Assembly: GCA_963736975.1 (NCBI GenBank)
Contig: CAVTQY010000002.1
Coordinates: 620,001 to 684,000 of the forward strand
Direction of reading: 5' to 3'
Length of the DNA: 64,000 nt
Source: CAVTQY01 sp963736975
GTDB lineage: Bacteria; Pseudomonadota; Alphaproteobacteria; Acetobacterales; Acetobacteraceae
Below, piece after piece: positions 47,072-56,970 of the stretch. The stretch's first letter is position 1. Each line of letters starts with the position of its first letter. A program made the translations under genes and the position numbers. The notes below the pieces were generated by a model. It was not told where the DNA came from and ran no database searches. It was given only the letters and a program-made list of their open reading frames with translations.

Positions 47072-49442
47072 TTACAACCTTATCGCTTCGCGCTCCACGG
47101 CAAGCGCGTCGGCGCCGGTCAACTGTACCGCCGCCACCGGGCGCCCGAGCAGAAAACCCTGCACCACGCCACATCCGAAGCCGCGCAATGCCTCCAGTTG
47201 CCTATCGGTCTCCACGCCTTCGGCCGTTACCTGTAGGCCGAGACTGCCGCACAGCGCCAGGATCGACTGCACGATCTTGCCCAATTCGTGGTCCATGCCG
47301 AGCCCGTGCACGAAGGAGCGATCGATCTTGATCGCGTCGAACGGAAAACGGCGCAGATAGCCCAGGCTCGAATAGCCGGTGCCGAAATCGTCTAGCGTCA
47401 CCCGGACGCCCAGTTCCTTAAAGCTGCCCAGCACCGCCAGCGCACGTTCCGTATTGTTGATCAGGATGCCTTCGGTGATCTCGAGCTCCAGCCGGTCGGC
47501 CGCGAGCCCAGTTTCGCGCAGAATGTCGCCGACCATGTTGGGCAAGTCCGGCTGGGCGAACTGCGCCGGCGAGATGTTGACCGAGACAAGCAGCGGTGCT
47601 GCCCAGGATGCAGCCTCCCGGCAAGCTGTCTCCAGCACCCATCGGCCCAGCGGCATGATGAGGCCGGTCTCCTCGGCGATGGGAATGAACTCGGCGGGCG
47701 GCACATTGCCGCGGGCCGGATGCCTCCAGCGCAGCAGCGCCTCGTAGCCGAGGACCGCGAGCGAACCGCTTGCACACATTTTCTGATAATGGATCTCGAA
47801 ATGGCCACGGTCGATTGCGACTCGCAGATCCTGCTCCAGCAATCGACGACGCTGCAGCCGCTCGTCCATGTCCGGTTCGAAGAAGCAGAAGGTGCCTCGA
47901 CCTTCCTGCTTGGCCCGAAACAACGCCAGATCGGCATGCTTCAGCAGCAACTCCGTCGTGCGCCCATCTTCGGGATACAGCGCGATGCCGATGCTGGTGC
48001 CGATCATCACCTGGTGTCCGTCGAGCTCGAACGGCGCGCCGAGCCGATCCACCAACCGGCGGGCGAGCGCGGCGGCGGCTTGCGGGTGGTCGGCGAACGG
48101 CTGGACGACGGCGAATTCATCACCCCCCAGCCGCGCCACCGTATCCATCTCGCGCAACTCGGCCGAGAGCCGCGCGCCCACCGCGGCCAGCAACAAATCG
48201 CCGACCGGATGCCCCAGCCCGTCGTTCACCGTCTTGAACCGGTCGAGGTCGAGACAGAGCAAGGCCAGCCTGTGTCCGGACCGCTCGACCATCGCCAGCG
48301 CCTGGCCCAGCCGGTCATGAAACAGGGTCCGGTTCGCCAGGCCGGTGAGTGGATCGTGGTGGGCCAGAAACTGTATGCGCTGTGCCGCCGCTTTGCGTTC
48401 GGCGATGTCGCGCACCGCGACGACCGCCGGATGCCTTCCGTCCTGCCCGATCGGCCTGGCCAGGACCTCTACAGGGATTCCCCCGAACGCGGAGACGAGT
48501 TCGGTCTCCAGCGGGTCGCCAGCCGCCGCCGCGTTGATACTGCCCCAGGCGGGCAGGATGGTTGCCAGCCGCAGGCCGACGAGTTGCTCTTGTGTTTCGC
48601 CGACCATCCGGCACAAGGCTGTGTTGACGTCCGAGATAATCCCCTGCCGGTGGAACAGGATCCCCTCGAATGTCGCGTCGGCGAAATTGCGCAGCCGCTC
48701 CACCTCGGCGGCCGATCGTCGGGCGACCGCATGGTCGAAGGCGGCGCCGATCAGTGCAACAAGCAGCACCGGCAGAATAACCGCCGCGACAAGCACCGCC
48801 AGCAGTGGTCCCGACAGCAAACCCTCGGGGACCGGCAACGCCAACGGGACCAGGCTCACCGCGGCCATGGCAGTGAAATGCAGGCCGCAGATCGCGGCCA
48901 CCAGCAAGACCGTGCTCCCGATGCGGCCCGCACGTCCGGCAACCGATCGCGCCGTCAGCAACGCCAGCGCACCGCAGCCGATCGCGCCGAACACGGCGGC
49001 GAGCACGTAGTCCAGGTCCCAGCGCAACACGCCTGGGAAACGCATGGCCGCCATTCCGGTGAAGTGCATCGCCGCGATCGCGGCACCGGTCACCGCACCG
49101 CCGACAGCCGCAAACGCGCGGCCGGGCTGTGCGGCCAGAGTGAAGCCACCGACGCTGCCGGCGACCGCGATCCCGAGCGAGAGGATCGTCAGGGACGGCG
49201 TGAACCCGATCGGCAGCCCGGAACGGAACGCGAGCTCGGCGATGAAGTGTGTCGCCCAGACGCCGCCGCCGAACACCACACCCGCGCCGATCAGCCAGGG
49301 TGTTCGGTACTCGGTCCGGCAATGCCGCAGCACGCGCCAACAGGGTCAGCGCGGCCCAGCAAGCGAGCACGCAGACGGTCGTCGCCAGCATGACCAATCG
49401 CAGGTCATGTTGGTATGTGATGCATCCCAGGACCTTGATCAT
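47072..49442 (-). pseudogene. MHYT-PAS-GGDEF-EAL cyclic-di-GMP regulator with N-terminal frameshift
   Basis: Membrane-bound c-di-GMP enzyme. The true N-terminus appears in the frame starting at 49442 (MIKVLGCITYQHDLRLVMLATTV, then LACWAALTLLARA), which is the first helix of an MHYT sensor; the rest is in the frame open from 49333 (TPWLIGAGVVFGGGVWATHFIAELAF, AAMHFTGMAAM, GLHFTAMAAVS). The switch is a one-base shift at about 49315-49345. After seven helices come a PAS-like segment, GGDEF (ARLGGDEFAVV intact) and EAL (GYEALLRWRHP intact, with DDFGTGYSSLGYL and VTAEGVET). About 790 residues if joined. Both catalytic domains look active by motif. Confidence 0.85.
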
Positions 49443-49513
49443 CCGTCCCTTGCTCGTGGCAGCGAGGCGATTCTTGCTCAGGGATAGGATGAAGGGGGGT
49501 TAACGGCGCGAGC

Positions 49514-49957
49514 TCAGCCCTTCTTCTCCCACCCACGCGCGGTCTGCTGCCAGTAGGTCGGCGTGAAGCCCGCCGCGCGTGCCCCGGTCCATCGCTCCCG
49601 CGCCGCCGCCACCGCCTGCTCGTCATTGCCGTCGAACAGATCGAAGATGCGCCCGAACTGCGCCAGCCGGGCGCTCTCGGCACCGTCCACCAGGAACAGG
49701 AACCGCGCCTGATTCGGCGCCTCGTCCTCGACGGTCAGCCAGATCGGCTGCAGATCGGAATCGCCGTCAGCTTGGGTGCCGTGCGGCAGCCACTGACCTT
49801 CGCCCTCCCACAGCGCAGCATCCAGCATGGCCACGCGCTCGACAGTCCGGCACAGCACGACGGCACGCTGGCCGGCGGCAAGGGTGCGCACCAACAGTTG
49901 CGGCAGCGCCTCCTCCAGTGTGCTGCGGGTCAGGTGGTAGAAACCGATCTCCGTCAC
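49514..49957 (-). CDS. holC: DNA polymerase III subunit chi
   Basis: Clamp-loader accessory protein that contacts SSB. From the GTG at 49957: TEIGFYHLTRSTLEEALPQLLVRTLAAGQRAVVLC, LDAALWEGEGQWLPHGTQ, QPIWLTVEDEAPNQARFLFLVDGAES and FDGNDEQAVAAARERW, all typical of HolC. 147 residues. The GTG overlaps the pepA TGA (GTGA), and the pepA-holC order is conserved in proteobacteria. A longer in-frame start is antisense-like and rejected. Confidence 0.93.
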   Translation of the reverse strand: MTEIGFYHLTRSTLEEALPQLLVRTLAAGQRAVVLCRTVERVAMLDAALWEGEGQWLPHGTQADGDSDLQPIWLTVEDEAPNQARFLFLVDGAESARLAQFGRIFDLFDGNDEQAVAAARERWTGARAAGFTPTYWQQTARGWEKKG

Positions 49958-51423
49958 GTCGGCTCGTAATGATCCGCAACCAGACGATCGAGCAGGCGCA
50001 CGCCGAAGGCGGTCGCGCCTTTCGGCACTGTCGGCGAATCTTTGGTCGCCCATGCCATCCCGGCGATATCCAGATGCGCCCAGGGCTTGCCGTTGACGAA
50101 GCGCTGCACGAATTGCGCGGCGGTGATCGAGCCGCCGGGTCGGCCGCCGATATTCTTCATATCGGCGATGTCCGACTTGATCAGGTTGTCGTATTCCTCG
50201 CCAAGCGGCATGCGCCAGACCTTCTCGCCGACCGCGCGCCCCGCCGCCTCCAACCGCTGTGCCAGCTTGTCATCGTTGCTGAACATCCCGGCATATTCAT
50301 GGCCGAGTGAGACGATAATAGCGCCTGTCAGCGTGGCCAGATCGACCATGAACGCCGGAGCGAATTTCTCCTGACAATACCAAAGCACATCAGCGAGGAC
50401 GAGCCGGCCTTCGGCATCCGTGTTGATGACCTCGACAGTCTGCCCCGAATAGCTCTTCACCACGTCGCCCGGTCGCTGCGCGGACCCCGAGGGCATGTTC
50501 TCCACCAGGCCTACCAGCCCCACCGCATCCACCTTGGCCTTGCGTCCGGCAAGCGCCGCCATCAGCCCCACAACCGTGCCGGCGCCCGCCATGTCCCACT
50601 TCATATCCTCCATGCCGCCGGCCGGTTTTATGCTGATGCCGCCGGTATCGAAGGTGACGCCCTTGCCGACAAAGGCGACCGGCTTCTGTTCGCCGCCCGC
50701 ACCCTGCCAGCGCATCACCACCACACGCGGCTCATTCACGCTGCCCTGCGCCACCCCGAGCAGCGCGCCGAACCCCAGCTTGTGCAGCTCTGCCGGACCC
50801 ATCACCTCGACATCCACCCCAAGCTCCGCCAGCTTGCGGCAACGCTCGGCGAATTCCGCCGGGTTCAGCACATTGGGCGGTTCGCTCACCAGGTCGCGTG
50901 AGAGAGAAACCCCATCCCCGATGGACTTCTGCTTGCGCCACGCGGCGCGGGCCGCGGAGGGGTCGGCGGTCAGCACCGAGAGCCGCGCCAGCTTTGCCTT
51001 GTCCTCCGGCTTTTCCCTGGTTCGGTAGCGATCGAAACGATAGCTGCGCAGCACCATCCCCAGCGCCACCTGCGCGCTCTGCTCGGCGCTCAGCGCGTCG
51101 GCCGCAAGCGCCGCTTCGGGCTCGCGCGACAACAACGCCGCGGCATGTCCGCCGGCGTGTTCCAGCACCAGGGACGAAAGCTCGCCCGGCTTGCCGAGCC
51201 CGACCAACACCACGCGGGACAGACCCGCACCCGGTGCCAGGATAATGCAAGTCTTGCCCGTGCCGCCCTTGAACTCAGCAGCTTGCAGTGCGCGCCCGAT
51301 CGCACCACCGGTCGCCTCATCGGCCTGCTGCCACAGTCCGAATGGTTTCGCCTCCTCGGCAATCAACAGCACGAGCGCGCCGGATTTCGGCAATTGTGAT
51401 TTGGCGAAGGCAACGTCGAGCAT
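49954..51423 (-). CDS. pepA: Leucyl aminopeptidase (M17)
   Basis: Zinc/manganese hexameric aminopeptidase. The metal and catalytic residues are present: VAFVGKGVTFDTGGISIKPA, GGMEDMKWDMAGAGTVVGLM and VINTDAEGRLVLADVLWY; the N-terminal macro-like domain precedes. 489 residues, full length. PepA in some bacteria also binds DNA. It is coupled to holC downstream. Confidence 0.96.
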   Translation of the reverse strand: MLDVAFAKSQLPKSGALVLLIAEEAKPFGLWQQADEATGGAIGRALQAAEFKGGTGKTCIILAPGAGLSRVVLVGLGKPGELSSLVLEHAGGHAAALLSREPEAALAADALSAEQSAQVALGMVLRSYRFDRYRTREKPEDKAKLARLSVLTADPSAARAAWRKQKSIGDGVSLSRDLVSEPPNVLNPAEFAERCRKLAELGVDVEVMGPAELHKLGFGALLGVAQGSVNEPRVVVMRWQGAGGEQKPVAFVGKGVTFDTGGISIKPAGGMEDMKWDMAGAGTVVGLMAALAGRKAKVDAVGLVGLVENMPSGSAQRPGDVVKSYSGQTVEVINTDAEGRLVLADVLWYCQEKFAPAFMVDLATLTGAIIVSLGHEYAGMFSNDDKLAQRLEAAGRAVGEKVWRMPLGEEYDNLIKSDIADMKNIGGRPGGSITAAQFVQRFVNGKPWAHLDIAGMAWATKDSPTVPKGATAFGVRLLDRLVADHYEPT

Positions 51424-51522
51424 AGCGTCACAACTCCATTACATTCTCGGTGCGATCGGCTGCGAGTGTATCAGGGCAGCGGGGCTTTGCCATGCCCCGC
51501 CCGCCCCGGTATTGGGCGGAGC

Positions 51523-52495
51523 ATGACGGAACTGCTGTCGGCGGACGACCGGGGCATTGCACGAGCGGCATCGCTGCTCCGCGCGGGCGAGCTGGTGGCG
51601 TTCGGTACCCGAAACGGTATACGGTCTCGGCGCCGATGCAACGAACGCGCGCGCGGTGGCTGCGGTGTTCGATGCGAAAGGACGGCCCCGCTTCAATCCG
51701 CTGATCTGCCACTACGCAGATGCCGAGGCAGCCTTCGCCGACGTGGTCGCAACCGAGAAGGCGCGCCGGCTGTCGTTGCTGTGGCCGGGGCCTTTGACGA
51801 TGGTGCTGCCGAGACGCGCATCGAGCGCGGTGGCGTTGCTGGCCGGCGCGGGACTTGACACGCTGGCGGTACGCGTCCCCGCGCAGCCGATCGCGCAGGC
51901 ACTGCTGCGCGCCGTCGGCCGTGCCGTGGCGGCGCCATCAGCCAATCGCTCCGGCGAGGTCAGCCCGACCACGGCGCAGCACGTGCTCGATGGACTCGGC
52001 GGGCGTATCGCCGCCGTGCTCGATACGGGACCTTGCGCCGTCGGAGTTGAGTCTACCGTGCTGGACCTTACCGCCGATCCAACACTGTTGCGTCCCGGCG
52101 GCACCACGATCGCGACGATCGAAGCGCTGATCGGTCCGGTGCGTTATGCATCCGAGGATGCGGCGAGACCGCGCTCGCCGGGCATGCTGGGCTCGCATTA
52201 TGCGCCATCGCTGCCGGTGCGGCTGAATGCCGACATCGTTTCCGCGGATGAAGCGCTGCTGGCATTCGGCACGCCGCTTGTCGGCGCGGGCGCGGTTTTC
52301 AATCTCAGTGCAACAGGGGATCTGACCGAGGCGGCGGCGCGGTTCTTCGCCGGCCTGCGCGCGCTCGACAGCGAGGCGCGTGCACGCGGACTGCTGTGCA
52401 TCACAGCCATGCCGGTGCCGAATACGGGGCTCGGGCTTGCCATCAACGATCGGTTGCAACGCGCGGCTGCACCCCGTGACGCGAAAAGAGATTGA
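51523..52495 (+). pseudogene. Threonylcarbamoyl-AMP synthase (Sua5/YciO/YrdC), apparent one-base frameshift
   Basis: Makes threonylcarbamoyl-AMP for the t6A37 tRNA modification. The N-terminus MTELLSADDRGIARAASLLRAGELVAFG is in one frame; ETVYGLGADATNARAVAAVF, GRPRFNPLICHY, WPGPLTMVL and APSANRSGEVSPTTA are in the next. Dropping one C from CCC at 51608-51610 joins them as F-G-T-E-T-V-Y-G-L-G, the conserved F-P-T-E-T-V-Y motif apart from Gly for Pro. The C-terminal Sua5 domain (PGMLGSHYAPSLPVRL) is present, so it is a long Sua5-type protein of about 323 residues. As the enzyme is usually essential, a sequence error is plausible. Confidence 0.85.
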
Positions 52496-52527
52496 CGAAT
52501 CGACGCGCCACGGAGTTTGTAGGCAGA

Positions 52528-53229
52528 ATGCGTGTGCCGCTTCCGGAAACGGTCGCCTTGCCGTCGGGACCAGCTCGGGTGGAATGGCGCCGCAGCGCGC
52601 GTGCGCGCCGCGTGAGCCTGCGAATCGACCCGTGTGGTGGAAATGTCGTCGTGACGCTGCCGTTGCGTGCGGGACGCGGCGCCGGTGTTGCCCTGCTGAT
52701 GACGCACGCGGAGTGGGTTTCCAATCGTCTGGCGGCGTTGCCCGATATGGTGCCCTTCGTTGATGGTGCGGTTATCCCGATCGCCGGGCACCCGTATCGC
52801 ATACGCCATGTGCCGCAAGCACGTGGCGGTGCCTGGCTGCAGGGCGATGAACTCTATGTATCCGGGGCGGCGGAGTTTCTGTGCCGCCGCGTTGGCGATT
52901 TTCTGCGTGCGGAGGCGCGGCGACGGCTTAGTGCGCTGGTGACGACGAAATCCAGCGTGCTGGGACTCACGCCGCATCGCGTTTCGGTAAAAGATACGCG
53001 CAGCCGGTGGGGAAGCTGTATCTCCGATGGCTCGCTCGCTTTCTCCTGGCGTCTGGTGATGGCGCCCGAGTTCGTGCAGGACTATGTCGCCGCGCACGAG
53101 GTGGCGCATCTCAGGCACATGAATCACGGCGCGCGCTTCTGGGGCCTCGTGCATCGACTTACGCCGCATGCTGCCGAGGCGATCCCCTGGCTGCGCACCG
53201 AAGGCTCACGCTTGCTGCGCACGGGTTGA
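52528..53229 (+). CDS. SprT/YgjP-like zinc metallopeptidase (DUF45)
   Basis: 233 residues. YgjP pattern: VEWRRSARARRVSLRIDPCGGNVVVTLP near the N-terminus, DTRSRWGSCISDGSLAFSWRLVMAPEFVQDYVAAHEVAHLRHMNHGARFW at the end (shown here only to mark order: RWGSC, then HEVAHL as the HExxH zinc site, then H about four residues later). Predicted peptidase or peptidase-like zinc protein; the true substrate is unknown. ATG 52528 is chosen; a TTG at 52492 would add 12 residues. Its 3' end overlaps the molybdenum-hydroxylase gene on the other strand by 24 bp. Confidence 0.85.
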   Translation: MRVPLPETVALPSGPARVEWRRSARARRVSLRIDPCGGNVVVTLPLRAGRGAGVALLMTHAEWVSNRLAALPDMVPFVDGAVIPIAGHPYRIRHVPQARGGAWLQGDELYVSGAAEFLCRRVGDFLRAEARRRLSALVTTKSSVLGLTPHRVSVKDTRSRWGSCISDGSLAFSWRLVMAPEFVQDYVAAHEVAHLRHMNHGARFWGLVHRLTPHAAEAIPWLRTEGSRLLRTG

Positions 53230-55498
53230 ACGGATCGCGTGCCATACGCGTTCCGGCGTGGCCGGCATATCGATATGGCTCACGTTGCGAGGGCCAAGCG
53301 CATCGAGAATAGCATTGATCACCGTCTGCGGCGCCGCCATCGCACCGGCCTGACCGGAGCCTTTCACGCCCAGCGTGTTCGCCGCTGTCACCTGTTCAGC
53401 GAGATGGATGTTCGAACTCCGGCAGGTCGTTCGCCCGCGGCAGCGCGTAATCCATCAAGCTGCCGCTCAGAAGCTGCCCTGACTCCGGGTCATATACCGT
53501 GTGCTCCAACAGCGCCTGACCGATGCCCTGTGCCACTCCGCCCTGTACCTGCCCCGCAGTCAGCAACGGGTTGATCAGCCGGCCGAAATCGTCCACGGCG
53601 GTGTAGCGCTCGAGCGTCACGGCGCCCGTTTCCGGATCAAGCTCCACCTCCGCGACATGGCAGCCGCTAGGAAAGGTGAACACGTCGCAGATATTCTCCG
53701 CCCGCGTATCCAGCGATTCTCCGCTGTCCGTGTCGACGGCATCGCGCGCGACGGCGAGCAGATCGACGCTGCGCCCATCGTTCGTGGTGAAACGGCCGGC
53801 ATCGAAACTGATATCGTCAACACTTGCTTGCAGCAGCCGCGCCGCCAACGGTCGCGCTTTCGCCAGCACCAGTTCGATCGCCTTCACCAGCGCGTCTCCA
53901 CCCATATGCATAGAGCGTGCACCGCCATGGCCGCCGCCGGTGCGCACGCGCGCGGTATCCGCTTGCACATAACGGAAGGTCTCGATTGGTAGCCCGAACA
54001 ACTCGGCGGCGATCTGTGGATAGCTGGTTTCGTGCCCCTGGCCGTTGGATTGGGTGCCGACGAGCAGTGCCACGGTTCCGTCGGCTTCGAAGCGGATCTC
54101 CGCCGCTTCGTTCGGCTGACCCCGAGCCGTTTCCAGAAAACACGCCACGCCCATCCCGCGCAGCATGCCGCGCGCTTCGCTCGCCGCGCGGCGTTGCGCG
54201 AAACCGGGGCGATCGGCGGCCTGTTCCGCCGCGTCGAGATTGGCGACGAACCGCCCACTGTCGATCAGGATGTCGAGCGCGCTGCGATAGGGAAACGCCG
54301 CAATCAGGTTGCGCCGCCGCAGCTCGAACGGATCGATGCCAAGCTTGCGCGCCGCTGCCTCGACCAATCGCTCGGTCAGGTAATTCGCCTCCGGCTTGCC
54401 GGCGCCGCGATAGGCATCGATCGGCAGCGTGTTGGTGAGCACGCCACGCACATCCATGAACACCGCCGGTACCACGTACGGGCCGCCCATCGCCGTGGAC
54501 GGTGCATTGGTGGAGGTGCCCGGCCCGAACCCGGCGACATAGGCGCCGAGATTGGCAACCGTCGCCACATCCAGCGCGAGGAAACGCCCCTCCGCATCCA
54601 GCGCCAACCGCGCCTTGGTATGATTATCGCGGCCCTGCGCGGTGCTGATGAAATCCTCGGCGCGATCGGCCACCCATTTCACCGGCCGCCCCAGGCGCCG
54701 CGCGGCCCAGAGCAGCATGACATGTTCCGGATAGGCGGCGTTCTTGATGCCGAAGCCGCCGCCGACATCCGGTGCGCTCACCCGGACCTGCGCCGGCGAC
54801 ACATGGAAAATACCGGCCAGCGTGTCGCGTATCCCATGCACGCCAGCGCCGCTGAGGATCAGGTGCAGCACACCTTCCTCCACCAGGCCGATCGCCGCGC
54901 GGGTTTCGATCGCGGCGATGACCAGTCGGTTGTTGACGAGCTCCAGTTCGATGGTGTGGGCCGCGCGCGCGAACGCTACGTCCACCGCCGCCCGATCGCC
55001 CTTCTGGAACCGGTACGAAATATTGCCCGACGCTTCATTCCACAGCAGCGGCGCGTCCGGCGCCAGGGCCGCGACGGCATTGACCACCGCCGGTAAAGCT
55101 CGATAGCGCACATCGACCAGCTCGGCTGCTTCGCGCGCCGCGGCGGGCGTTTCCGCCACCACGAAAGCCACTGCCTCACCGATATGCCGCACGCGCTCGC
55201 GCGGCAGCGCGAAATGCGGCGGCACGATCATCGGCGCGAGCGTGGCAACCTGGGCGGTGCAGGGCAGGGGCCCCAACCCATCGGCCGAGAGGTCCGCGGC
55301 CGTGAAAATCCCGACCATCCCTGCCGCCGCGCTCGCGGCCGAAACGTCGATCGCCTCGATTATCGCATGCGCATGTGGCGAACGCACCATGCATGCGTGC
55401 AACAGGCCAGGCAGGGTGATGTCGTCCACATAGCGTCCGTGCCCGGTCAGAAAGCGCGCGTCCTCCAACCGGCGCAGGCTGCGCCCGATCTGCGCCAT
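53206..55498 (-). pseudogene. Xanthine dehydrogenase family molybdopterin-binding subunit, frameshifted near its C-terminus
   Basis: Large subunit of a molybdenum hydroxylase (CoxL/XdhB-like). Start AQIGRSLRRLEDARFLTGHGRYVDDI; motifs FSDVGGGFG-like SAPDVGGGFGIKN, AYRGAGKPEANYLTERLVE, TGGGHGGARSMHMGG and GGVAQGIGQALLEH. The main frame stops after LPEFEHPSR; one extra A in TTCGAACATC (about 53411-53416) accounts for it, since the next frame continues IHLAEQVTAANTLGVKGSGQAG and ends ATPERVWHAIRSTRAQQA at 53206. About 763 residues when joined, the usual length. The catalytic-base position in the usual GVGEAG loop reads GSGQAG (Gln for Glu). No FeS or FAD subunit gene is in the window. Confidence 0.85.
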
Positions 55499-55508
55499 AT
55501 CCGCTCCT

Positions 55509-55826
55509 TCAGCCGACCATTTCGGTCAGCAGTTCCACCGAAAGCAGCGTCTCCGGAGACTCGGGCGTCGCTTCGAACAGCTTATGCCACTCCGGGTTGG
55601 CGTTTTCGAACGCCCTGCGTGCCCCATAGGCGGCCATGTCCTCGTATTCGATCATCATGATCACCGGTCCCGTGTCCGGCCCGGGTACCGTGCTGCGGAA
55701 CAGCCGGAACGATTTTGCCATTACTGGACTGTTGAACCGAGGATGCGCGGCCTCCCGCAGCTTGGCCAGAAAATCGGTCACGCGTCCCGGCTGGACCTGG
55801 TATTTGAAGATCGCGATCACCGCCAT
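55509..55826 (-). CDS. Small dimeric alpha/beta-barrel (NIPSNAP-like) protein
   Basis: 105 residues from ATG 55826: MAVIAIFKYQVQPGRVTDFLAKLREA, FRLFRSTVPGPDTGPVIMMIEYEDMAAYGARRAFENANPEWHKLFEA. This is the ferredoxin-like alpha+beta pattern of ABM/NIPSNAP/DUF6176 proteins, often small enzymes or sensors in catabolic operons. It lies between the LDH2 dehydrogenase and the molybdenum hydroxylase on the same strand (11-bp gaps), so it probably belongs to that operon. No catalytic residue can be named. Confidence 0.7.
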   Translation of the reverse strand: MAVIAIFKYQVQPGRVTDFLAKLREAAHPRFNSPVMAKSFRLFRSTVPGPDTGPVIMMIEYEDMAAYGARRAFENANPEWHKLFEATPESPETLLSVELLTEMVG

Positions 55827-55837
55827 GGCTGGCCTCC

Positions 55838-56887
55838 TCAGAAGCCCAGCCGCTGGGCGCAGCCGAACTCCGTCGCCAGTTTGCGCAATACTTCCCAAGT
55901 CGCGTCCTCGATCGGAATGCCGTTGTTGCGGCGCTCCTGCTCGCGCTCCCATTCGACTTCCCCGGGGTAATACACGCGATCGAATCCCTCGGCCGGGGGT
56001 GTTTCTTTCAAATAATGCGCGAACTCCGTGACTTCCCGGCGGAATGCCGTCAGGTCACGGAACGCGCTGACGTTGAACACCGCGATGAAACAGCCGTCGT
56101 TGTGCCGCCCCGTCGGCTCGATGCCGAATCCCAGCCCCGTCAACAGCCCGGAGAAAATCTCCACGATCGCGGCGAGACCATATCCCTTGTAACCTTCTGA
56201 CCCGCCGAGTGGCAGCAGGGCGCCGCCCTGCCGCAGCTTGCGCGGGTCGGTGGTGGGCCGCCCGTCCGCGTCGATTACCCAGCCTTGCGGCACGTCCTTG
56301 CCGCGCGCCACGGCGAGCGCGATCTTCCCCGCCGCCGCTGCCGAGGTTGCCATGTCGAAGAACAGCGGCCCCTCGAGGTCCGACGGCACGGCGAAGCAGA
56401 TCGGATTGGTCCCGAGCCGCGCCTTGGCACCCCCGAACGGGGCCACGTGCTTCGGGCTGCGCCCGGAATCGGCGGTGATCATCGCGATCATCCCTTCCGA
56501 TGCCGCCATCAGCGGGTAGCTCGCCAGCCGGCCGATATGTCCCTGCCGGAACACGGTCGCCGCGGCGACATTCTGCGATTTCGCCTTGGCGATGGTGTGG
56601 CGCATCGCCTTCTCCGTCACGACGTAGCCAAAGCCCCAGTTGCCGTCGATCACGGTGGTGGTCGGCGTCTCCTGCTTGATGTCCCAGGGTGCGCCCGGAA
56701 CGATGTGGCCGACCTTGATGCGTTCGATATAGCTCGGGATCATGATGATCCCGTGGCTGTCATGCCCGGCCAGATTCGCCGCGATCGAGAGCCGCGCCAC
56801 CGTCGCCGCTTCGCTCTCCGGCGCTCCCGCGCCGATCAACAGAGCGGTGGCGATCTCGGTCAGGCGCTCGGCTGTGACGTTCGGCAT
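55838..56887 (-). CDS. Malate/L-lactate dehydrogenase family (LDH2/MDH2) oxidoreductase
   Basis: NAD(P)-dependent 2-oxo/2-hydroxyacid (or imino acid) oxidoreductase of the non-Rossmann LDH2 fold (relatives: AllD, YbiC, Dpk A). The substrate motif NLAGHDSHGIIMIPSYIERIKVGHI is early in the chain; GNWGFGYVVTEKAM, GHIGRLASYPLMAASEGMIAMITAD, APFGGAKARLGTNPICFAVP, FDMATSAAAAGKI and EGYKGYGLAAIVEIFSGLLTG follow. 349 residues, start supported by GGGAGAGAGCC. Head of a minus-strand unit with the NIPSNAP-like protein and the molybdenum hydroxylase, divergent from the BNR protein. Confidence 0.92.
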   Translation of the reverse strand: MPNVTAERLTEIATALLIGAGAPESEAATVARLSIAANLAGHDSHGIIMIPSYIERIKVGHIVPGAPWDIKQETPTTTVIDGNWGFGYVVTEKAMRHTIAKAKSQNVAAATVFRQGHIGRLASYPLMAASEGMIAMITADSGRSPKHVAPFGGAKARLGTNPICFAVPSDLEGPLFFDMATSAAAAGKIALAVARGKDVPQGWVIDADGRPTTDPRKLRQGGALLPLGGSEGYKGYGLAAIVEIFSGLLTGLGFGIEPTGRHNDGCFIAVFNVSAFRDLTAFRREVTEFAHYLKETPPAEGFDRVYYPGEVEWEREQERRNNGIPIEDATWEVLRKLATEFGCAQRLGF

Positions 56888-56970
56888 TGGCTCTCTCCCG
56901 CAAATCCGCGCCAGTATTCCCAATCACCCGCCGCCGGCCTAGCCTCGTCCCCGCGACAAGGGAGGACAAC

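Noticed and set aside
47720..49393. 557-codon plus-strand ORF opposite the MHYT-GGDEF-EAL gene
   Set aside because: Low-complexity Arg/Gln/Asp composition typical of antisense frames in high-GC DNA; the minus strand has intact GGDEF and EAL motifs.
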